Origin: JAAYEA01 sp012689325
GTDB taxonomy: Bacteria; Chloroflexota; Anaerolineae; JAAYEA01
Direction of reading: 5' to 3'
Length of the DNA stretch: 31,831 nucleotides
Assembly (NCBI GenBank): GCA_036841525.1
Contig: DAITVZ010000061.1
Span: 1 to 31,831 of the forward strand
Under the pieces are notes generated by a model. The model did no database searches, was not told the DNA's origin, and saw only the letters and a list, made by a program, of their open reading frames with translations. The position numbers and the translations under genes were made by a program. Below, piece after piece: positions 26,613 to 31,831 of the stretch (position 1 is the first letter of the stretch; each line of letters opens with the position of its first letter).

Positions 26613-26838
26613 CCCTGACGATTACGAACTGCGAGAAGAGTACGATCTCTCCAAGCTGACCATCGTAGCCAAAGGGCGCTATGCGCCTGGAAAGCGCGTC
26701 GGCAAGAATGTTGTCCTGCTGGCACCCGATGTGGCCGAAGCGTTCCCCACGGATGACGCCGTGAACGAGGCGCTGCGGCTGGTCATGCAGATCGCGCAAT
26801 TGCCAAGCAAACATCAGGCGCAATCTGCGGAGAGCTAA
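26596..26838 (+). CDS. brnA: BrnA family antitoxin
   Basis: The 80-aa protein is the expected partner of BrnT. The N-terminal part (DDYELREEYDLSKLTIVAKGRYA) should wrap the toxin. The C-terminal part (NVVLLAPDVAEAFPTDDAVNEALRLVMQ) fits the ribbon-helix-helix DNA-binding fold of BrnA, whose usual ending is PDVAEVFPDSxSVNEALR. The Shine-Dalgarno GAGGAA at 26583-26588 lies inside brnT, 7 nt before the ATG. The pair is probably a genomic stability or stress module carried in acquired DNA. Confidence 0.9.
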   Translation: MSRQNNPDDYELREEYDLSKLTIVAKGRYAPGKRVGKNVVLLAPDVAEAFPTDDAVNEALRLVMQIAQLPSKHQAQSAES

Positions 26839-26944
26839 CCAGGGCGCTTGGCGGCACCGCTGCAAGCGGACGGCTTCAGGCCCCTCGCGCGGGATGAAGC
26901 CCATGGCTGAGTGGCCATCCGTCGGTTTCCTCGGTCGCGTTAGC

Positions 26945-27616
26945 TCAATGGCGTGGTGAAGGGCGCATGCCCTCCACGAAGCAAACCATGTCAATGAGCT
27001 TGGCCATGGGATATACCCGATCTGTTTCCTGACCGGTGGCAAAGTCGAGTGTTCGAATCTGGTATTGATCTAGCTCCGATCTGTTGGCGCGGTAGAACTC
27101 GGCAATTCGGCGTAGGGACTTGCGGCCAAAGCTATACGTCCCCATTCCTGCCTTGAAATAGGTGTCGAACGCCGGAACGTTGCCAAAGACCCCCAGCAAT
27201 ATCTTGGTGACCAGTGTGTCAGTAGTGTCGCGCCCCTGTCCAATCGCCTGCCTGATCATCCGGCTGCATTCGAGGATCATCTCGACATTGTCGTCGTAGC
27301 GATCCACATCAACGTCCCAGAAGGCCATCGGCAGGTTGGCGACGCTCTGGACAACTGGCCGATAGTAACGGGCGCTCTTTTGCAGCAACAGGGAAGATCC
27401 GCGCAGCATCCCCCAGCTCGCCAGATAGAACCCAAGGTGGAGACAACTGACCTGGATGTTTTCCGGCGAAGCCAGTTCTTGCACGCGCTCCTGTTCGCGA
27501 AACGACCGGAAATAGTTGTAGCAATAGTCGAACGAAGCGTACCGCTCATCTGGCTTGAGGCCGCCGGCAGCGCCGTTGCCATCGAGGTATGTGCGGATGT
27601 TGGCGTGGATGTCCAT
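26945..27616 (-). CDS. Conserved hypothetical protein, 223 aa
   Basis: No named family is recognised. The protein is soluble and mostly helical, rich in aromatic residues, with notable segments CYNYFRSFREQERVQE, CLHLGFYLASWGMLRGSSLL, NVPAFDTYFKAGMGTYSFG and YPMAKLIDMVCFVEGMR. It has no signal peptide or membrane helix. Its composition is lower in GC than the genes around it, like brnTA, which suggests transfer; a defence or accessory role is possible but nothing shows it. The start at 27616 (MDIHANIRTYLDGNG) has GAAGGGG 8 nt upstream. An open frame continues to 28429 but is only the shadow of the methyltransferase gene. It lies 59 bp downstream of that gene. Confidence 0.7.
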   Translation of the reverse strand: MDIHANIRTYLDGNGAAGGLKPDERYASFDYCYNYFRSFREQERVQELASPENIQVSCLHLGFYLASWGMLRGSSLLLQKSARYYRPVVQSVANLPMAFWDVDVDRYDDNVEMILECSRMIRQAIGQGRDTTDTLVTKILLGVFGNVPAFDTYFKAGMGTYSFGRKSLRRIAEFYRANRSELDQYQIRTLDFATGQETDRVYPMAKLIDMVCFVEGMRPSPRH

Positions 27617-27675
27617 TGGCTCTACCCCTTCCCGCTCCGCCACAGGATCGTTACCTCGCGCCCTGTGCCCGTTCC

Positions 27676-28707
27676 TTACCCCAGCGCCTCCAACACGCTC
27701 CAGTCCGCGTTCCAGCGCCGCTTGTCCAGGGGCGGCACGGCGGTGAGGGCGAAATCCCGGAACCCCGCGGCCCGCAACTGAGCCTGCACCATCGCCGCGG
27801 TGGTCAGGCGGATCGATTCCGCCGGGGATTTCAAGGATCCCAGGAACGCCCCCAGCAGGCGCGAGGGGGGCGGAGTCGTCTCGGCGGGCGCGAACTTGTC
27901 CACCACGACGAGCCGCCCGCCCGCGCCCAGCGCGTCGTGGATGCGGCGGAACAGGGCGTCGTCGAACTCGCCCACATCGCAGAGCATGATCAGGTCGAAC
28001 CCAGTCGGCAGGTCGTCCTTGAGAATGTCGGCGGCCCGGTAGGTGACCCGGTCCGCCAGCCCGCTCTCCGCGGCGATCTCGCGCCCCGCCTGGCAGACCG
28101 GCCCAAAATCCATCACCACGGAGGTCAGGCCGCTCCACTTGCGCAGCAGCGCCAGCGAGACGACGCCCGAGCCGCCGCCCAGGTCCAGCAGCCGCCTCAC
28201 CCCCCGCAGGTCGAGCAACCCGGCCAGTTGCTCCGCCAGGCCGAGGTGGATCTCGTAGAGCATCCGCGTAAAGCCGGCCGCATAGACCGGGTCTTGTTGC
28301 AGCGTCTCGTACTCGTCCCAGGCCGCTGCGCTGGGCGGCTCCGGGGTCGCCTTGGGCTCGGAGAGGCGGACCGGCAGATCGAGCACCGACGCGAACGCCC
28401 GCCGGTCCTCCCGCGCGTGAAAGGCCCAAAAGTGCTGGCTCTGCGCGTCCAGGATCGTTGCTCGGGCGAGCCGGGTGGGGGCGTACCCCGCAGGGGTGCT
28501 CTCCAACAGGCCCAGCTTAAGCAGCAGCTCCAGCCAATGCTGGCAGCGGTTGAGCGGGATGTGCAGCGCCTCGGCCATCTCTAGCGCGGATGCTGGTCTG
28601 TCGGCCAGGCGCCAAAAGACCCCCAGCTCCATGGCCGCGCCCAGCGCAGCCGAGACGATATAGCCATCCAAGAGCTCCAGGATATCCTCGGTGGACTCGG
28701 GCTTCAT
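27676..28707 (-). CDS. Class I SAM-dependent O-methyltransferase (acetylserotonin/hydroxyneurosporene OMT-like)
   Basis: The 343-aa protein has the two-domain layout of small-molecule O-methyltransferases. The N-terminal winged-helix dimerisation domain spans about 1-85 (DGYIVSAALGAAMELGVFWRLAD, then ALEMAEALHIPLNRCQHWLELLLKLGLL). The C-terminal Rossmann domain has motif I VRRLLDLGGGSGVVSLAL, an acidic loop in SVVMDFGPVC, motif IV LIMLCDVGEFDD and motif VI GGRLVVVDKF. The catalytic general-base histidine of plant-type OMTs (motif LHDW) is replaced by D-V-G-E-F, so the methyl acceptor may differ. The start at 28707 has GGGAGGA upstream. The gene follows the glycosidase by 56 bp, in the operon headed by uxaE. 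Confidence 0.85.
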   Translation of the reverse strand: MKPESTEDILELLDGYIVSAALGAAMELGVFWRLADRPASALEMAEALHIPLNRCQHWLELLLKLGLLESTPAGYAPTRLARATILDAQSQHFWAFHAREDRRAFASVLDLPVRLSEPKATPEPPSAAAWDEYETLQQDPVYAAGFTRMLYEIHLGLAEQLAGLLDLRGVRRLLDLGGGSGVVSLALLRKWSGLTSVVMDFGPVCQAGREIAAESGLADRVTYRAADILKDDLPTGFDLIMLCDVGEFDDALFRRIHDALGAGGRLVVVDKFAPAETTPPPSRLLGAFLGSLKSPAESIRLTTAAMVQAQLRAAGFRDFALTAVPPLDKRRWNADWSVLEALG

Positions 28708-28763
28708 TCGACCATCCTCCCTCGGCTGGCGCGGCTCGCCGGTCTGGCGGCGCCCGCCGCCGC

Positions 28764-29909
28764 TCACCCTCTCGCCGACCCGCCCTTTCGGCTCCAGCGG
28801 TAGATCGTCACCTCGCGCACCCGCTCGAAGAACCAGCGCGTCTCGTTATCCCACACGCCCCATTTGGGCGGGTACATGGTCTGGAACGCGGTGCTGTGCA
28901 GCCCGAACGACACGCCGCGCCGCAGCATGGCGTCGAAGGCCTGCACCCCCTGCGACTCGTTGGTGAGGATCGGCCGCGGCTTGGCCTGGTACCACGCCCG
29001 CTCGCGCAGCCAATCGACCTTGGCGGCCAGCTCGCTGGCGTCGCCCACCTTGCCCGTCTCCACGTTGTCCCCGCCGTGGATGATGCACAGGTCCGAGGCG
29101 CCCATCACCTCGTCGATCTCCTCCGGCGCCCACTGCTTGGGGTTGAGCAGCGCCGCCTCCGAGGTCCCCACCAAGAGCCGCTGCTTGTGGGCGGTTCGCG
29201 CCCGCTCGCGCACCCGGCGGATCAGCTCGGCGACGCGCCCCGGCTTTAATATCGCGTGGTGATAGTGCCCCGCCATCACCTCGTTGGCGATCTCGATGAT
29301 GACGTTGCGGTAGCCGCTGCGGCAGATCATGTCGGTGGCGGCGTCCGTCGCCGCCAGCACCGCCGCCTCGTCGGGGAGCGCGGTGTCTTGCCCAAAGTAG
29401 AAGAGCTGCAGGATCACCGCCGTGCTCATCCGGTCGCAGGCCTCGATAATGGCCGAGATGCGCTGCATGTAATCGGGGTCCAGCGAGCCGTCGGGGCGGA
29501 AGGCCGAGTTGTGGTAAAAGTCGCGGTGGCCATTGGGCCGCGCGCCGGCGCTGCCATGCCCCTCGGCGATCCAGGGCTTGCCGTTGAGCGGGTGGCCGCC
29601 TTGCAGGTTGAGGTTCACCGCGATCACCCCGTGGCGGATGTAATCCGGGAGCCCCGCCAGGTAGCGCATGGTGTTGGCATAGGCCGAGGCGGGGGAGACC
29701 CACTGGCCGTATCCGGCGTGGTCGTTCTCCGGCCGCGAGCCGTCGTCGTCGAACCAGTCCACGATGCCCAGCGTGTCGTCAAAGGTGGCGTTCACCGTGC
29801 GCACGTTGAAAAGCAAGCCCTCCGCCCCGCCGCGCCCGGCGTAGGTGGGCCGCCCGTTGATGGTGAAACCCGTTCCCTGGATGCCGATCTCGGTCTGCGC
29901 TTTGAACAT
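28764..29909 (-). CDS. Clan GH-A-like glycoside hydrolase, cytoplasmic
   Basis: The 381-aa protein is a predicted (beta/alpha)8 hydrolase without signal peptide. It opens with a small strand (GFTINGRPTYAGRGG). Strand 4 ends with the acid/base signature NE in VIIEIANEVMAGHY. A candidate nucleophile glutamate lies in PRPILTNESQGV, the strand-7 position of clan GH-A. Other recognisable barrel strands are IIHGGDNVETG and LHSTAFQTMY. The substrate is unknown; the neighbouring tagaturonate epimerase suggests pectin- or uronate-derived oligosaccharides. ATG 29909 has TAGGAGG upstream, and the gap to uxaE is 8 bp, so the two are co-transcribed and perhaps coupled. Confidence 0.75.
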   Translation of the reverse strand: MFKAQTEIGIQGTGFTINGRPTYAGRGGAEGLLFNVRTVNATFDDTLGIVDWFDDDGSRPENDHAGYGQWVSPASAYANTMRYLAGLPDYIRHGVIAVNLNLQGGHPLNGKPWIAEGHGSAGARPNGHRDFYHNSAFRPDGSLDPDYMQRISAIIEACDRMSTAVILQLFYFGQDTALPDEAAVLAATDAATDMICRSGYRNVIIEIANEVMAGHYHHAILKPGRVAELIRRVRERARTAHKQRLLVGTSEAALLNPKQWAPEEIDEVMGASDLCIIHGGDNVETGKVGDASELAAKVDWLRERAWYQAKPRPILTNESQGVQAFDAMLRRGVSFGLHSTAFQTMYPPKWGVWDNETRWFFERVREVTIYRWSRKGGSARG

Positions 29910-29917
29910 GATGCCTC

Positions 29918-31657
29918 CTACGCCCACCCCATCGCCCGCAGGCGGATCATGGTCGCCTCGTCCACCGCGTCGGCCAGGCGGTCCCACCCCGCGCGGGTCA
30001 GCGTGCGAAAGAGCGGCCCGCGCAGCGCGCGATAGGGCAGGAACATGAAGCGGCGGAAAAGCTCCGCCTCGGGATCGGGGCGCGCGGGGTCGGTGACGTC
30101 CACCAACTGCGCCGCCAGCGCAAAGACGGGCAGCCCGTAGCCAATGGCCCCCAGCGCCCAGCGCAGCCCCTCGGCGCCGTGGCGCGCCGCCACCCCAGCC
30201 CGGCCCTCGGGCGCGCTCAGCAGCTTTTGCGCCTGCTCGTGGGTCATCCCGGCGAGCTCGGCGCGATAGACCTGCGCCAGCAGCCGCACGGCGTCATGGG
30301 TGCGCCGCCAGGACTCGGCAAAGAGCTCGCGCTCGGCGGGGTCGTCGGAGGCGGCGAGCACCTGCCAGAGGACTTCTTGATAGACGTCGGCGACCTTGAG
30401 CTCGCAGGCGCCGCCGGTGGCGGCCAGCAGCGCCGCGTCCACGCCGGGGCCCTTGCCGGTGGCCGCCCGCACCCCGTCCGCCGAATGGACCGAGAGCATG
30501 GCGCCGAAGTGGCGCAGGATGCTGGCGCAGGCGTTGGCCTGCGGCTCCAGCTCGCGCTGCGGGTCGCCCTCGAAATCGTGCCGCTTGATAAAGCCAATGT
30601 TCGGCCCGGCGGAGGCCACGCCCCCCTCCGGCACGCCCATCACGTCGCGAAGCAGCACCAGATAGAAGAACAGCTCCTCCGGCGCGGTGGGCTCGGGGGT
30701 CTCGTCCAGCGAGAGCTCGTAATCGAAGGGCCGGCCGGCGCGGAGCCGCGCCACGTGGTCATAGATTTCCTTGTGCACGGCGCAGGCCCGCCAGTACTTG
30801 TGCCCCAGCCGCCAGATCGTCTCCTCGTCGTAGCGGAAGGCAAAGCCGGCGCGGCCGGGGAGGAGGTTAGCGACCGCGAAGCGCCGCCCAAAAAAGGCTC
30901 CTTGCAGCCGCCGCCGCTCCGCCGCGCTCAGCGTCACGGTAAAGCCGAAAAGGTGGCTGGTATCCACGGTGAACTTGGTGTAATCCGCCGACTCGTCCAG
31001 CGCCAGCTTGTTCAGCGCCAGCGACGCTTGCAGCGCCGCCTCGTCCCGGCCAATGATGATGGCGTGGTCGGCGTCGGCGCCGATGGGCAGGGCTTGACCG
31101 TAGCCGCCCGGCTGACCATAGCCGCCCGGCTGACCGTAGCCGCCGAGGCTGGCATAGGCAAAGAGCCCGGCGCGCAGCAACTCGCGCGGGCCGTAGCCGC
31201 CGGTGTGGCCGATGCCCGGATAGTCGTCGGGGTTCACGCCCTCGGGGATCAGCTCGCGGACGATGGACTGCTGGATGAACCAGAAGGGGACCGCGCTGCG
31301 GGCGGCGGCGCGATAGATGCCGTCCCAGCCGCCCAAGGTGCTTGGCTCGCGGAGGTCGGGCACATCGCGGCGGCTGACCACGATGCGGTTGCCCGCGCCG
31401 TAGCCGTTGGGGTAGCCCGCCCCGTTCAGGGCGACGAGCTTGGGGGCGGGGGCGAGCTGGCGCTCCCAGACGAGCATGTTGTCATAATCGGCGGGATAGA
31501 CCATCGCGTCGCCCACGGGCTGCCCGCCGGTCAGCCCGACGCTGGCCGGGCCGTCGCCCCGCGCGATGAGGACATCCCGTCCCTGATGCCGCCCGGTGTG
31601 CAGGGTGATCTCGCCCCGGGCCAGGCGCGACGCCGGAAAGATCGTCATGGATTCCAT
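29918..31657 (-). CDS. uxaE: Tagaturonate/fructuronate epimerase family protein (UxaE)
   Basis: The 579-aa protein resembles UxaE, which converts D-tagaturonate to D-fructuronate in hexuronate catabolism. Supporting segments are VPFWFIQQSIVRELIPEGVNP, HAIIIGRDEAALQ, YTKFTVDTSHLFGFT, NIGFIKRHDFEGDP and LSVHSADG; the His/Asp/Lys residues in these are plausible metal and substrate ligands. It is longer than the shorter UxaE proteins and has a glycine/tyrosine-rich insertion (GGYGQP units) at about residues 171-188. The start at 31657 (MESMTIFPASR) has GGAGG 7 nt upstream. It is the first gene of the minus-strand operon, behind a consensus promoter. The assignment rests on recall of the family pattern, not a search. 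Confidence 0.7.
   Translation of the reverse strand: MESMTIFPASRLARGEITLHTGRHQGRDVLIARGDGPASVGLTGGQPVGDAMVYPADYDNMLVWERQLAPAPKLVALNGAGYPNGYGAGNRIVVSRRDVPDLREPSTLGGWDGIYRAAARSAVPFWFIQQSIVRELIPEGVNPDDYPGIGHTGGYGPRELLRAGLFAYASLGGYGQPGGYGQPGGYGQALPIGADADHAIIIGRDEAALQASLALNKLALDESADYTKFTVDTSHLFGFTVTLSAAERRRLQGAFFGRRFAVANLLPGRAGFAFRYDEETIWRLGHKYWRACAVHKEIYDHVARLRAGRPFDYELSLDETPEPTAPEELFFYLVLLRDVMGVPEGGVASAGPNIGFIKRHDFEGDPQRELEPQANACASILRHFGAMLSVHSADGVRAATGKGPGVDAALLAATGGACELKVADVYQEVLWQVLAASDDPAERELFAESWRRTHDAVRLLAQVYRAELAGMTHEQAQKLLSAPEGRAGVAARHGAEGLRWALGAIGYGLPVFALAAQLVDVTDPARPDPEAELFRRFMFLPYRALRGPLFRTLTRAGWDRLADAVDEATMIRLRAMGWA
31093..31146 (-). repeat. In-frame 18-bp tandem repeat (GGYGQP units) in uxaE
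   Basis: Three 18-bp units (31093-31110, 31111-31128, 31129-31146) differ at only a few positions. They encode repeated Gly-Gly-Tyr-Gly-Gln-Pro. The near identity at DNA level points to recent slippage expansion. Confidence 0.85.
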
Positions 31658-31684
31658 GTGGGCTCCTCCATTGGGGGATGCGGC

Positions 31685-31713
31685 ATTATAGGCCGCCCCG
31701 CCGCCGCTGTCAA
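31685..31713 (-). promoter_or_regulatory. Consensus promoter of the uxaE operon
   Basis: On the minus strand, a perfect TTGACA (31713-31708) and a perfect TATAAT (31690-31685) are separated by 17 bp. Transcription should start near 31678, giving a leader of about 20 nt that contains the Shine-Dalgarno GGAGG. Confidence 0.85.
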
Positions 31714-31733
31714 TCAGGTTCACCACAGAGGTT

Positions 31734-31797
31734 CACCACCGAGACACAGAGGGGATAATAGTATGTCTTTCTCTGCGTCCTCTGTGTCTCTGTGGTG
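31734..31797. repeat. Intergenic inverted repeat, family CACCRCRGAG, copy 2
   Basis: CACCACCGAGACACAGAGG at 31734-31752 and the reverse complement of CACCACAGAGACACAGAGG at 31779-31797 match at 18 of 19 positions around a 26-bp loop. A partial third arm, CACCACAGAG, starts at 31721. It is related to the element at 15586-15709. Confidence 0.75.
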
Positions 31798-31831
31798 CCA
31801 TCCCCTCCCCGCCTTGACAAGCCGGCCCCCG

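Larger units (their letters stand above)
26121..27660. other. Lower-GC patch, probable acquired DNA
   Basis: By eye the base composition falls to roughly 50-57% GC from about 68-70% on either side, and codon third positions are more mixed. It holds brnT, brnA and an orphan minus-strand gene. No integrase, transposase or flanking repeat is visible, so its exact limits are uncertain. Confidence 0.55.

Noticed and set aside
26839..26944. Possible terminator after brnA (GGCTTCA ... TGAAGCC)
   Set aside because: The 7-bp stem has a long loop and no T-tract, so the support is too weak.
26936..26985. tRNA-like D-arm sequence TTAGCTCAATGG
   Set aside because: No matching acceptor, anticodon or T-arm can be folded around it, and it runs into the 3' end of the 223-aa gene.
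27617..28429. N-terminal extension of the 223-aa gene to 494 codons
   Set aside because: The extension is an alternate-frame shadow of the O-methyltransferase; the real start at 27616 has a good ribosome binding site.

Overview
The window is about 31.8 kb of high-GC (by eye about 65-70%) bacterial chromosome. Long secreted proteins with Thr/Pro-rich linkers, an exonuclease-fused DinG, an Arg32-type EF-P and the core order rpoC - class A PBP - dinG - efp suggest an uncultured Chloroflexota (Anaerolineae-like) bacterium. This is inference; the window has no rRNA or other decisive marker.

Layout. (1) 1-12530, plus strand: rpoC behind a near-perfect sigma70 promoter, a bifunctional class A penicillin-binding protein, dinG, efp with its own promoter, and a THUMP-domain RNA methyltransferase. 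A 100-bp MITE-like element with perfect 16-bp terminal inverted repeats sits at the efp stop codon, and efp's terminator lies beyond it. (2) 12538-20949, minus strand: a TIM-barrel glycosidase-like protein, a URO-D family protein, a 106-aa orphan, a secreted gluzincin metallopeptidase with a membrane zinc-ribbon protein, a secreted Fn3-like protein with a clear promoter, and a coiled-coil protein. (3) 21030-24988, minus strand: the most unusual locus. A leaderless-looking operon encodes a WecB/TagA/CpsF glycosyltransferase, a DUF2207-like single-pass membrane protein ending in a 13-cysteine tail of Cys-His-Ser-Ala repeats, and a radical SAM/SPASM enzyme with an N-terminal PqqD-like peptide-recognition domain. 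It looks like a RiPP-type maturation system whose substrate is the cytoplasmic tail of a membrane protein. (4) 25080-27616: a divergently transcribed, frameshifted thioredoxin-reductase-like gene, then a lower-GC patch with a BrnT/BrnA toxin-antitoxin pair and an orphan gene (probably acquired). (5) 27676-31713, minus strand: an O-methyltransferase, a clan GH-A glycosidase and a UxaE-type tagaturonate epimerase, headed by a consensus TTGACA-17-TATAAT promoter.

Intergenic DNA carries three kinds of inverted repeat: the MITE-like element, two copies of a CACCRCRGAG family, and two copies of a palindrome with CGCAATCC/GGATTGCG arms. No gene-free stretch exceeds 300 bp. I see no tRNA, rRNA, CRISPR array or intact insertion sequence.
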